The notes below the pieces were generated by a model. The model did no database searches and had not been told where the DNA came from. It worked only from the letters and a program-made list of their open reading frames with translations. Shown here piece by piece: positions 45,419-57,094 of a stretch of 64,000 nucleotides of DNA. This DNA comes from Flaveria trinervia (taxonomy: Eukaryota; Streptophyta; Magnoliopsida; Asterales; Asteraceae), in contig CM046454.1 of NCBI GenBank assembly GCA_025506515.1, positions 63,505,614 through 63,569,613 of the forward strand, in the 5' to 3' direction. Numbering within the stretch: the first letter of the stretch is position 1; each line of letters opens with the position of its first letter. The position numbers and the translations under genes are program-made.

Positions 45419-48240
45419 ATGACGACTCTTCTAATGACCTCATAATACCGGTTCCTCAACCAGCCTCCTGCTGGTTAGGACCGAGTATAACATATGGCAA
45501 CGAAGAATGCTTCATCACCTATCTGTTAACAGTTCAGGTTGTTGGACATCTGTGGTACATGGACCACATAAGCCTATGGTGAACAATCCGGAAACCAATC
45601 AAATGGTTCCGAAGAAGAAGGAACAATACTCTGATGATGATCGGAAACTATTTGAGATTGATGCTAAAGCCCATGGAATTCTGGCCATGGCACTGCCTAA
45701 TGAAATCTATTCAGGGCTTATGCATCATGAAACTGCTCATGATCTCTGGAATGCCCTAAAGGAACAATTCGGTGGCACTGATGAGGTCTTAGCAAACAAT
45801 AGAGAGATCCTTGCCCAACAATATGAGACATTCTCTCATAGAAAGGGTGAGACACTGACTCAACAGTTTGAGCGTTTTTCCTGCTTGATATCTGAGCTGA
45901 AAATGGTGAAACAGGAATACACCAATAGCCAGATGAACAACAGATTCCTCAGATCACTGCCTGAGAGATGGGACACATACACTATTGTCCTACACTCCAG
46001 TGCAAATCTAGAAGGCCTATCTCTCACCCAACTTCATGGAAACTGCTTACATTTGAAAGAGAGATAGAGCAGAAGAGGAAACTGTCCTCATCAGGAAAGC
46101 TCACTGATGACTTTGTACCAGGCAATACTGCCTTGGTTGGTCATGAGTCAGAATATGCTGCATCTGAAAGCAATTATGATGAGCATATAGATTTCTCTTC
46201 AAATAGTTCTGATCATGCATTTGTTGGTATTGAGAGTCATTCTGGCAGTAATAGTGACAATTTATGCTTCATCATGGATGATCTGAAAGGAATAGCTGAT
46301 GATGATCTAGAAGATGGATATTCTGAGCCAGATGGCACTGATTAATATCAGATCTCAGAAGTTCTACAAGAGAATTGGCAGGAAATTTCCTGGACTCTCT
46401 GGCAAAACCAAAGTTGGTTTTGACAAGAGTAAGTTGAGGTGTCACAAATGCCAAAGGCTAGGACACTTTGCTAGAGAGTGTAGATCAACTGGATCTAACT
46501 CTTCTGCACCCTTTGTGACTTTTCCTAGTACTAGTCCATAAAACAGAGGGCAACATCCTGCTGGTTCTGGTCATTATTCACATCCTAGATCTCTGCATAC
46601 TTTGTTCCCCAGGGTCAAATGTCATATCCTTATCCCTGCTATTATGTGCCTCAACCAAATTCTGTTCAAGCTCCAATTACACAACAACCACAAGCATTGC
46701 CTGAACCACATCCTTCCCAATCTCATCAACAAGTCAACCTCAACAACACAGCTTCTTCACCCCAGGAGTTGTTGACTGGAGCAGTTTACCAGATGACATG
46801 TCTGGTCATGAACAACTGTTCTCAGGTGCTGGTCAACACGGTGGTGACAGTCCATTTGGAAATCTAGCTCTTATGGCTTTGGATTCTGCTGATACTTCAT
46901 CCTCTAATGCCTCTACACCAAAGGTATCACAGGTATCCTCTGAGGCAAAAGCCAAATTATGTTCTGACACATGCATAGCAGCATTTGCATCTATTAGAGA
47001 AGCAAATGTAGCTTTAATCAACAAGAACATTGAGCTAGAACAAATAATTTCCAAAAACAAAGCTGAATTTGAGTCTGTGCTTAATGATAAAAATGATGAG
47101 ATTTACAAACTGAAATGCCAAATAACTGATGATAAGGCTAGGGAAGAGATACTTCTAGAGAAGTATAAAGATCTCAAAGAAACCCTTGCAGTTACCCAAG
47201 TAGTGTGATAGATGGGTACAATCATGCAAAGGTTTTGAAATGCTTCTTAGTAAGCAATCTGCTTCCAATGTGAAGTTTGGCATTGGTTACAATCACACTG
47301 CTCCACCTACAGATTTTACTCCAAGAGCAGAGGTAGAATCTGATGGTGAGAGTGATAACCAATCCATCTCATCATGTGATCTACTTTCTGATACAGCACA
47401 ATCAGAAGTAGCAGTCAGCATCAAGCCCTCTCTGAACCTATCAGCTGATGTTGATGGTTCAAATGCTACACTCACATGATCAATGAGTTGATCAACTCAG
47501 GAGTTAATTCTGAAAGTCCTGAAAGGACTAGAGAGCAGGATTTAACACCTGAAGTTCAAACTCCAACTGCTGTCAGTACTGAAGAGAAGAAAACTGTCAG
47601 TAGAAAGAGTTTGAAGACTACTAAAGAGGCAGTCAAGAAAGCAAACAATGCTTCCAAAGCATTGAAGAGCAGTCTCTAGTTGCTTCACCCTCTTCAGTTG
47701 ATGATCAACCTAGATGAAGAAGAAACCATGTGAAGTATGTGGTTTGTTCAATCATCTTACAGATGATTGCTGGTACAAAAGAGGTTCCAAACTCAAACAA
47801 AAAGAAGAACTAAAGAGAAAATGGTAAAAATGAAAACTGAGTTTGAGACCACATTTGTATCAGCAACATCAAATCCTGTAACCCTTAAGTCCTCAAAGAA
47901 ATCCAAAAAGGAAGGGGTTAACAGGTGACAGCTGAGAGTGCTCAGAAGAAGAAGATGCAACATAGGAACTTATCAAACTCCACTGGCAATATGTCTGATG
48001 AGCTGAAAGCTTTATCACAAAATCAGACACAGCTGGTTATGATGGTTCAACATCTGTTGGGTAGAGTTAACCAACTAGATGCTCCTATGTTGAAACCACA
48101 GAAAAGGAGATCCAAGCCAAAGGATTCCTCTTCTTCACCATCTTCTTCCTCTCAGGCTGTTGTTTCAAATAAACCTGTTAGTTTACCATCTATTGATGAG
48201 ACCAGGCCCAAAACAAAAAGTTTGGGTCTCTAAAACTAAC
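45419..48240 (+). pseudogene. Sirevirus E gag, long form with coiled coil and two zinc knuckles, broken
   Basis: ATG at 45419 (MTTLLMTS) with base losses against D in the first 80 bp. Capsid-like part 45507-46067 (YNIWQRRMLHHL equivalent, ALKEQFGGTDEVLANNREIL, FSCLISELKMVKQEY). First knuckle CHKCQRLGHFAREC at 46440-46481. Proline/glutamine-rich part near 46620-46740. Helical, heptad-like 46960-47200. Second knuckle CEVCGLFNHLTDDC at 47729-47770, intact in motif but in a separate frame. Tail 47925-48233 with basic and serine-rich text. Frame changes near 46060, 46330, 46540, 47205 and 47480. Confidence 0.9.
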
Positions 48241-48622
48241 TGATTGTTTATTTTTGTAGGTTTCTCCAACATGCCAAAGTAGCATCTGGTATGTAGACAG
48301 TGGGGGATCTATGCACATGACTGGGACAGCTCTCTTCTTCATGACTACTCTCAAGGAAAGAAGGGATTTGTTTCGTTTGGCAATGATGCTAGGGGTTACA
48401 TCATTGGTAAAGGCTTTGTCTCCAATGGAGAAATCAAATTTGATGATGTTAATCATGTGGAAAATCTCAAGTACAATCTCTTGAGTGTCAGTCAAATGTG
48501 TGATAAAGGCCATGTTGCTCTTTTCACCAGTCAGAACTGTAGGATTCTGTCATCCAAAGTTTTGTACTTGATTGACAAGGTGTTGGATGATCACACTCTC
48601 CTGAGAGCCAACAGGATAGAAG
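48241..48622 (+). pseudogene. Sirevirus E protease
   Basis: SSIWYVDSGGSMHMTG with the catalytic aspartate codon at 48296-48298, then text for the protease flap side (VCNNGE-like region with NHVENLKYNLLSVSQMCD near 48450-48500). Upstream, CTAACTGATTGTTTATTTTTGTAGG precedes the frame, as in D. A break near 48613 separates it from integrase. Confidence 0.8.
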
Positions 48623-49780
48623 AGTGTATGCCTTAGATCTTTCCAAGAAAATAGATCTCAAAGGCAATCCTTGCCTATTTTCCAAAGCCTCTTCTCAAGA
48701 ATCTAAACTGTGGCACAGAAGGCTGGGTCATGTTAATTTCAAAAACATGAATCAGCTTATCCACAATAGTTTAGTCAGAGGCTTACCAATAAAGGAGTTC
48801 CACTGTGATGAAACCTGCACTGCTTGTTTAAAAGGAAAACAGCACAAAGTCTCATTCCCTCCTATTGAAGAACCTAAGTCCACTGCCTGCTTGCAATTAC
48901 TGCATATGGATCTATTTGGTCCCGTGAGAGTGATGAGCATGGCAAAGAAGAAATACTGTCTGGTAACTGTGGATGATTACTCCAGATTTGTATGGACTTT
49001 ATTTCTACATTCAAAGGATGAGGTTGCTCAGAAAGTTATTAACTTTGTGTTGTATATTGAGAAGCAGTATTCCCTTCCAGTCAAGTGTATCAGGAGTGAT
49101 AATGGAACTGAATTCAGGAATCATACACTTGATGAATTCTATCTCTCAAAGGGAATCAAAAGGCAGTTTAGCATCCCAGGACTCCAGAACAAAATGGAGT
49201 AGTGGAGAGAAAGAACAGGACCCTCATTGAAGCTGCAAGGTCCATGCTGGCTGACTCTGGTTTGCCACTGACCTTTTGGGCTGAAGCTGTCAACACAGCT
49301 TGCTATGTGCAGAATAGAGTTTTAGTAAATCAGAGGTTGATAAAGACTCCATATGAAGTTCTCCATCATTTGGCTCCTCTGATTTCATTTTTCAAAGCAT
49401 TTGGATGTCCCTGTTTTATTCTCAACAAAAGGATCAACTCCATAAATTTGATCCTAAGGTGGATGCTGGGTATTTTGTTGGTTATTCATCTACTTGCAAG
49501 GCATAAAGAGTCTTCAACTGCAGAACAAAGATAGTTGAAGAGACTCTGCATGTGAATTTAATGAATCTCCTTTGGACAAGATTCCACAAAACCCTGTGGA
49601 GTTGTTTGATTTGGACATACTGCAATATGTTCCTTATCAACCTCCAGCTGTTGCAGATCCTGTGGCTCAATCATCTTCTGCAGCATGTCTTCCACCTGGT
49701 GGTATTGATGATGATGATGATAATATCAATACTCACCTATTCAAGTTTAGTGACCACTGCCTGTGTCTGCTAAACTTGAT
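48623..49780 (+). pseudogene. Sirevirus E integrase, broken
   Basis: 48624-49202 is a long open piece: zinc region LWHRRLGHVNFKN with CDETCTACLKGKQH, first aspartate LLHMDLFGPV, second IRSDNGTEFRN, ending where the glutamate region changes frame. 49202-49534 continues with MERKNRTLIEAARSMLADSG (glutamate) and FKAFGCPCFIL, then breaks again near 49430. The C-terminal linker spreads over three frames to about 49780. Confidence 0.93.
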
Positions 49781-50697
49781 GTTCCTGTAGCTTCAGCAGT
49801 TCCATCCACAACAAATGCTGATGAGATCTCTGTTTCCTCTGCATCTTTTGAGTTACCATCAAATTCTTGGTTTCAAGAGTCTACATCAACATCTGCTGTT
49901 GCTGAAGGTTCTACAAACACTTGCACAGATCTCATTGTTTATCAAGAACTGAAGAATCACCCCATGTCTCAGATTATTGGTGATATCAATGCTGGTGTTT
50001 CAACCAGAAGTCAATTGTCTAACTTCTGCTTCTATGCTCTCTTCATCAATCAGCTAGAGCCAAAGAACTACCATGTTGCTTTGAGAGACAATGGATGGGT
50101 TGAAGCTATGCAGCTTGAGCTACTTCAGTTCAAGAAACAGCAAGTGTGGGAACTTGTTCCTCTTCCCCCAGGTAAGTGTGCAATAGGCACTAAATGGGTG
50201 TTTAGGAATAAACCGATGAAATGGGATTATTGTTAAGAACAAGGCTAGACTGGTTGTACAGGGGTTTTCACAAGAAGAAGGTATTGATTATGATGAAACC
50301 TTTGCCCCTGTAGCCAGACTAGAGGCAATCAGATTGTTCTTAGCCTATGCTGCATTCCACAATCTTAAAGTTTTTCAAATGGATGTTAAAAGTGCATTTT
50401 TATATGGTAAAATAAAGGAAGAAGTTTATGTGTGTCAACCACCAGGCTTTGAGGATAATAACATCCTGAATGGGTGTACAAACTTGATAAGGCTCTTTAT
50501 GGGTTGAAACAAGCTCCTAGAGCCTGGTATGAGACACTCTCTACTTTTCTTCTTAAGAATAATTTCACTAGAGGCTCCATTGATAAAACTTTGTTTATTA
50601 AGAAGGTGGATCAGCATAAGCTACTTGTTCAGATTTATGTTGATGATATTATTTTTGCATCCTCTGATCCCCAGTTGTGTGATGATTTTACAACATA
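49781..50697 (+). pseudogene. Sirevirus E reverse transcriptase, broken
   Basis: 49763-50236 covers the linker and RT start (NNGWVEAMQLELL-like text, PPGKCAIGTKWVFRNK). After a base loss near 50212 the frame gives DYDETFAPVARLEAI and FQMDVKSAFLYG. 50474-50698 gives YKLDKALYGLKQAPRAW and the catalytic YVDD at 50636-50647, then a TAA at 50696-50698 where D and the family continue into MKKRFEMSAMGELQFF. Key residues are present but the frame is cut four times. Confidence 0.93.
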
Positions 50698-51561
50698 ATG
50701 AAAAAGAGGTTTGAAATGAGTGCAATGGGAGAACTACAGTTCTTTCTAGGCTTGCAAATCAAACAAAAGGCTGATGGCACCTTTATTCATCAGTCAAAAT
50801 ATACAAAAGATCTTTTGAATAAGTTTGATTTACAAAATTGTAAGCCCTGTTCTACTCCCATGTGCAACACCACACAACTGGATGCTGATCAGAAAGGTAA
50901 AGCTGTTGATGAAACGCTTTACAGATGTATGATTGGGTCCTTGATGTATCTAACAGCTTCTAGACCAGATATTATGTTTGCTATATGTGTTTGTGCTAGA
51001 TTTCAGGCTGCTCCTAAAGAGTCTCATTTGATTGCAGTCAAGAGAATCTTTAGATATTTGCAAGGTACACAATCTCTAGGTTTATGGTATTCCACTGGAC
51101 ACTTTTGCAAATTAGTTGCTTTTTCAGATAGTGACTATGCAGGGTGCAAGTTAACTAGAAAGTCAACTTCTGGTGGTTGTCAATTCCTAGGCAACTGTTT
51201 GATTTCTTGGCAGAGTAAGAAACAAACATCTGTTGCTACATCAACTGCTGCTGCAAGTTGCACCTCTCAGGTACTCTGGCTTCAGAATCAACTTCTGGAT
51301 TATGGCATTACAGAGACTAAGACTCCATTGTTAATGGATAGTGCTTCAGCTCTGTGTATTGTCAAAAATCCAGTCCAGCACTCTAGGACCAAACATATAG
51401 AGATCAGACATCATTTTATTCGGGATTGTTTTGAAAAGGGTCTGATTGATCCTAAGTTTGTGCCTAGTGCTGATGAGCTTGCAGATATTTTTACTAAGCC
51501 TTTGGATAGTTCTACTTTCCAAAACCTTGTGTTAAGGCTTGGTATGCTGCAGCTAGAATAA
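50698..51561 (+). pseudogene. Sirevirus E RT thumb and RNase H
   Basis: An uninterrupted 287-residue piece: MGELQFFLGLQIKQ, YRCMIGSLMYLTASRPDIM, RNase H aspartate LVAFSDSDYAGC, then SWQSKKQTSVATSTAAASCTSQVLWLQ, DSASALCIVKNP, TKHIEIRHHFIRDCF, ADELADIFTKPL. The catalytic STAEAEYIAAA of the family, seen in D, is deleted here (STAAASCTSQ), so RNase H has lost its glutamate. It stops at TAA after GMLQLE. Confidence 0.94.
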
Positions 51562-52260
51562 GTGACAACTACTGATGATTTCAGTAGTCATTACTGATGA
51601 TCATTGGTACCCATGTCACATATAAGTACTGATGAGTCTTTTTCCTTCAGTAGTTTTTATAACTACTGATGGCTAAATGCCTCACAAGTACTGAAGTACT
51701 TTATCTGTTCCAAACTACTGATGTAGTTAAAACTACTGATGTAGTTACAACTACTGAAATCAGTATAAACAGATAAGTACTGATGTCTTATGAAACACCT
51801 GAAAATCAGATGCAAAGTCTGATGAGTAAGTGTTGAGGACAGCATGAAACAGCTGAAAGGCTATGAATTGACGACAACTACTGAAGAGAACTTTCTCTTC
51901 AGTTGTTTCAACAACTGCTGTTTCATTCAAACAACTGAAGACAAACCATGTCTTCAGTAGTTTTATAACTACTGATGACTAATACCAAGTCTTCAGTTGT
52001 TTACAACAGCTGATGACAAAACCTGTCTTCAGTAGTTTCACAACTACTGATGACAAACACCAAGTCCTCAGTTGTTTCAATCATCTGAAGTCAAAACCAT
52101 GGTTCAGTAGTTTTCTAACTTCTGATGCCTAACACCACGACTTCAGCTGTTTCAACGTCTGAAAGGATAATACCATGTCAACAGTCGTTTAAAACTACTG
52201 ATGACTAACACCACATCCTTCAGTCGTTTTCTTACCTTACCCTATAAATATCCCTGACCT
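51562..52260. repeat. Hairpin-rich spacer between pol and second ORF of E
   Basis: Repeated CTTCAGTAGTTTT then AACTACTGATGAC with variants CAGTTGTTT and ACAACTGA. Each pair is a short stem of 7-9 bp. Coincides with the same spacer in D (16140-16795). Confidence 0.87.
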
Positions 52261-52321
52261 AATCCTTCAATGCTTCATCTCTTCAAACCTAACGTTCCTC
52301 TCCAAAACTTCTCTCTTCTCA

Positions 52322-55300
52322 ATGGCGTCCATGCAAATTAAACCGCGACACAACTGTGTTGCCTACTTACTAAATCGCCTGTCTGGGCTAAGTTCGATAC
52401 TGCTATCGATCTTATGGTTCAGTCCCAATACAAAACGGCATTTCTTCTGAATCCCATACTACATGCCGAATCCCTCCAACAATTTTGATGAACGTTACTA
52501 TTACCACTGGGGAGACAACACACCATCTCTCCAGTCGGTCGTTAACAACAAAGAAGTGGTCATCACTCCTGCAATAATCCGCCAAATTCTTTCTCTGGAT
52601 GATGCTATTTCTCCTGCTGGATATCCCAAGGGCACCACAGATCTATCCTTTGCCCACATGGATATCAAGGCAATCTCAGTGCCTCCACTATCATGAAGAA
52701 ACACTTCCATGACGCTGAACGCCTAATTTTTCACATGGTGAATGTATGTTTGGCTCCTAAGACTTCGTCTTGGGATCAAATGTCGACAAAGTGGCAGCAG
52801 GTAATGTATTCTATTCTTGAGCAACAACCGTTAAACTTTTCAGAAATAATATTTTCGGAGCTCAAGGATATGGCTCAAAAACTAACTGTTAACCGTTGGA
52901 TACTATATCCACGGTTCATAATGGCCATCATTACAAACCAGCTTAATGCTGAGGGACTTGTTGGCTTGGGAGTCCCTGCTACGGCTGTTCTGCCGGAAGT
53001 ATACTCCCGCACAACTCTGACCAGACACTCAAATTGGCTGCCAAGCTGCGCAAACCCACGCAGCTGGAACCCACAGCCACCACCTCCAAATCAAAAGTCC
53101 CCACCAAACCCACCAAAAAGAAACCCAAAACGGCTACTCAGGGAATTGAGTCCCCTGAGGATGCCCCTGCAACACAAACGCAGGAGATATCCACTAGTCC
53201 AAACCCCCTAGTGGATACAATGACTCTTCCAGCCATAGCTGCTCAGGCTTCCTCTCAACAAGAGCCTGCAGCAACCACACAAGGGGTACCTACATATCTG
53301 GGATCTTCCTCACTTGAGGATTTTCCATTGAAAAGCACCAACCTCCCCAGGTGCACACTGCTTCTATCCCTTCACCCCATCCAACCGCCCCTCACAGCCC
53401 AACTTTAATAGTTGCACAAGTGCTGACTCAACTGCACTCCTCACCCCCTCCCCAGAAACCACTTACTACTGGGAACACCTCTACAATTGAGGGGGAGGAA
53501 CACAGTGCAATTGAGAACCCACAGCACAGGGGTTTACCACTTCTATCTCCTGGTGTAGATAAGGAGCTTAGAATATCTAGTGAGGCTGCCACCTCTTCTG
53601 AATCAGCACATGATCAGAATGAGGCTGGTAACATTGCTAAGACCTCACTAGAGGCAACAGCTGATGATGGACATTGTCCTGAGGCTGGAAGTCCCCAGTA
53701 CCAAGCAAAAGGGGCACATGCAACAACTGGTCTACACCCAGTGCATGTCAATCCTGCTCCAAGCAGGAGGTCAGATGATTCAGCTTCGGCTGATGATGAC
53801 CTGGGCTTTTTCTATGATGTTCTTGCCCAGAACACAATCCTTGAAGAGAAAGTCAGTAGGCTTCAAAACCTACTTGACCAACTTTCACAAGGAGAAGACC
53901 ATCTGCCTCCACCACCCACAGATGGCACCTTCAGTTGAAGGTTCCCCAAACACTGAGCCACTCCAAACTCAACCACCTGCCTCTGCTTCAGGCCTATTTC
54001 TCAGGAACAGAACCCTCCTGAGCAAATAGGTGCTGTACTTCAAAATTCCCTCCCTCTCATCACACCCATAATCACTGATATTGTGACTAAAGCCATTGAT
54101 GAGAGGCTTTCCTCAACTTTACAACCCTTGATTGATGCTGCTGTGCAAAACACTTTCTGCGGTACAAACCCCTTCCTCCAATGCATCCAAAAAGGGGGAG
54201 TACTGCAGTGAAAGAAAAGAAGAGGAAAAGAACCAGAGGAAAAGAAGGACGAGAAGCAAGCCCAAGAGGAGGAGAAAGAAAAGCAACCACTGCTCACTTA
54301 CAAGCGCAAGAAAAGTGCTGAGGATCAACTACTGAAGACAAATCCTTGGAAGAGCTGGTAAAAGAAGCTGACACTACACACAGCCGATCCATGGATAAAA
54401 ATTAACAACTCTTCAGGCAAGGGTTTGATACAGCCACATTGGATAGTGAGATCAGAAGGTTGGAAGTGCAAGAGATTCAACCCGATGGCTGGGTATGATG
54501 CTCTTGAAAAAGAGAGATTGGAGATAATGATCCGCTTCATTGCAAAATACTTAGGAAGATCGTTAATGGAGATTCGCGCATGGACCAGGGACAGTATTTG
54601 GCTATAGCCACCAGAATCTGTCTGTCTGAGCAATTCCACAAGGGGATTATTGTTGAAGCCCTTGATGAGGCTGGGGCTGGTAAAAGGTTGGAAATGGCTA
54701 AACTTACAAATGCGAAACTTACTACAAAGATGCTGGATCAACCTTCCCTTCCACCCACTCAAACACTGCCTACCCCTCAAATCTCCAAACCAATCTCTAA
54801 GCCCAACACCAAACATCCTCTTTCTTCAAAACCAATTCCTTTACCAACCCAACCATCATCCAGTGATGCACCTAGAAGGAGGAGAAGGGTGCTGAGGATG
54901 GAAGAAGAAGAAGAAGAAGAGGATGAAGATGATAGTCTGCCACTCTCTGCTGTTCTAAAGCTACCAAAACCCAGAAGTCACCCATGATCACACCTCTCTC
55001 AAAGGGAAATGGTCAGAGTCAAGAAGATGAAGAACAGCAGAAACAGCATGATGAGCAACTACTGAAGATGGTTGACAAGGATTTCCTCAGTCATCATCTA
55101 TTCAAGCCATGAAAGGGCATGCTCAGAGGCTGTACACTCTCAGGCACACTTTTCAGTATCAGAAGGAGAGAGTGAGAGTATGGCCAGACCCCAGGGTGAG
55201 TTCTAGAATCCATAAAAGAACTATTCCACACAGATACAATGGCCAGGTTAGAAAAACAATAGATTCTACCATCATGTTGGCCATTGTAGTCACACCTTGG

Positions 55301-55557
55301 AAATCATTGATGAATTCAAGAAAGCTCATCAAGCAAAGATGACCCCTCAAGCTTTATTGGAAAACAAGATGATCAAAAAGGGGTTGTTATATAAAAAGCT
55401 TGAAGACATCCAGAAGAATGAGCTCCAGCTCCTTGAAGGCACCCATCCTGATGAATTTGTCTATAGGGAGGTAACTACAGTGGAGCTTAAAAATGGCAGG
55501 ACCATGAAGTACTTATCTGAGTACTATGGTCCAGTTTCTTCTTCGAAGGAGGAGTAG
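52322..55557 (+). pseudogene. Sirevirus E second coding region (env-like / plant-transposon ORF), broken
   Basis: ATG at 52322 (MASMQI), 760 bp after pol. Pieces: 52463-52696 (SVVNNKEVVITPAIIRQ), 52693-53211 (MKKHFHDAERLIFHMVNV), 53034-53408 (lysine, threonine and proline rich), 53351-53938 (with the short heptad text LAQNTILEEKVSRLQNLL), 54425-54987 (GYDALEKERLEIMIRF, then an acidic run), 55109-55342 (TFQYQKERVRVWPDPR) and 55297-55557 (ALLENKMIKKGLLYKKLEDI) ending at TAG. Same order as D. I do not see a signal peptide or a clear membrane segment. Function unknown; a role outside the virus-like particle is only a guess. Confidence 0.8.
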
Positions 55558-55838
55558 AAGAACTCTCCAAGGAGGAACAAGTTGTTCTCCTTGAGGCCTA
55601 TGTTCGAGAGTCATACAGACTCATTATGGGGAAGTAAATCTCATGAATGGGATAACAACTCTGTGTCCAGTTCCCCAAAACAGAGTTCCCATTCATACCT
55701 TGCCAAACAAATATCTGAGATTTCTTCCCAGGCCGGAGCTTACATGGGTCATCTTCTCTACTGATCAAGAAGGAAAAAGACCAACATTTTGCCAACAATA
55801 AGTGGGATAATAAATAATTTAGAGGTTTTGGCTGCATT

Positions 55839-55853
55839 GGTTCAGGGGGAGTT
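55839..55853 (+). other. Polypurine tract of sirevirus E
   Basis: GGTTCAGGGGGAGTT(T) before the LTR start TGTTGGACC at 55854. Confidence 0.88.
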
Positions 55854-56741
55854 TGTTGGACCAAAAGAACCAATGAGCCAAGATCAGAAAACCTCCAAGT
55901 CCCACATGGTATCACAACAACTGCTGAAAGCTTCATCAGCAGTTTGACAAGTGCTGAAGACTTCAACAGCTGAAGATCAAGTGCTGAAGACTTCAACAGC
56001 TGAAGAACTAAAGTGCTGAAGTACAACCTGAAGAACACAAGTACTGAAGCTGAACAGCTGAAGAACACAAGTACTGAAGCTGAACAGCTGAAGAACACAA
56101 GTACTGAAGCTGAACCGCTGAAAACACAGTGCGAAGTTTAAAGACCAAAGTACTGAAGTACAACAGCTGAAGTGTTTATAGTGTTGAAGATCAACACTGA
56201 TGTACAAAGTCTGAAGACAAACTGAAGACAATAGCTGATGATATCTACTGAAGTCATCAGCTGATGAACATCTGAAGGTCAAAGTCTGAAGATCAAGTAC
56301 TGAAGCCTCAGTAGTTTGTCACAACTGCTGAGAGTACTTCTTCAGTAGTTTGATATCAGTAGTTTTATATTTCTAGTTTCAGTAGTTTTATATTTCAGTA
56401 GTTATAACAACTGATAACACTTAGAACTTTTTGTAAAAATGTCCTGTTTTGACATCTTCAGTAGTTGTGTTTCAGTTGTAATAAATCTGTTAGATGTCAC
56501 TATCAAGTGACATCAGCAACGTCACATCTCTTATAAAGAGTGTCGACCTAATCATAATTGTGACATTCTGTTACCACGAAAGTGAATATTGAATGAAATA
56601 TATTTGCAGATATTCTCTCTCTCTATAACCGTCTTTGTTCTTTATTGAATATCGTTTTGTTCTTGTGAATCGACTAATTCATTGTTTGAATTCCGCTGCA
56701 ATACTCTTCAATCAATCAAACATAGATCACTGATCCTAACA
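55854..56741 (+). repeat. 3' LTR of sirevirus E (888 bp)
   Basis: TGTTGGACC to GATCCTAACA, then GATTA. It has more small indels against the 5' LTR than D's pair has (for example near 56110-56230 and 56440). Confidence 0.95.
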
Positions 56742-56746
56742 GATTA

Positions 56747-57030
56747 CGACCTTAAATGTTCATTATATTAAGTTAAAATCGTGTTTAATGGTAATTGATA
56801 GTCTAATGGTTTTATTATGACAATGGTTGAATTAAAATGATATATTTGGTGGTAATGGTGATGAAATTTATAAAAGGTTTATGCTTAGCACACGTTTCGG
56901 AGGAAGTACAGCACAAGGAGAATAAGCAGACATGATTCCTTAAAGCAGGAGTTTATAAGAAAAGGAAGAATAATTAAAATAATCTACGCTTATTTATGTC
57001 GTTCGACGGACCTTAAGGTGACGTGTCACA
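56747..57030 (-). repeat. 3' LTR of chromovirus G, outer-start part
   Basis: Minus strand starts TGTGACACGTC at 57030, next to the purine tract AACTGGGGGATAC. Joins 44322 when E is removed. Confidence 0.9.
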
Positions 57031-57046
57031 GTATCCCCCAGTTGAG
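57031..57046 (-). other. Polypurine tract of chromovirus G
   Basis: Minus strand CAACTGGGGGATAC then TGTGACACG. Confidence 0.8.
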
Positions 57047-57094
57047 AGAATTTCGTCCCGAAATTCAGCTGGAGTTAGGTCCAAGAGTGTCATC

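Larger units (their letters stand above)
44323..56741 (+). mobile_element. Sirevirus E: 12.4 kb Ty1/copia element with extra ORF
   Basis: LTRs 44323-45192 and 55854-56741, duplication GATTA, primer site TGGTATCAGAGC at 45195-45206, purine tract GGTTCAGGGGGAGTTT. Colinear and very similar to D but in the opposite orientation and at a different locus. It keeps RT YVDD, which D lost. Many single-base losses break gag, protease, integrase, RT and the second ORF. Confidence 0.95.
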
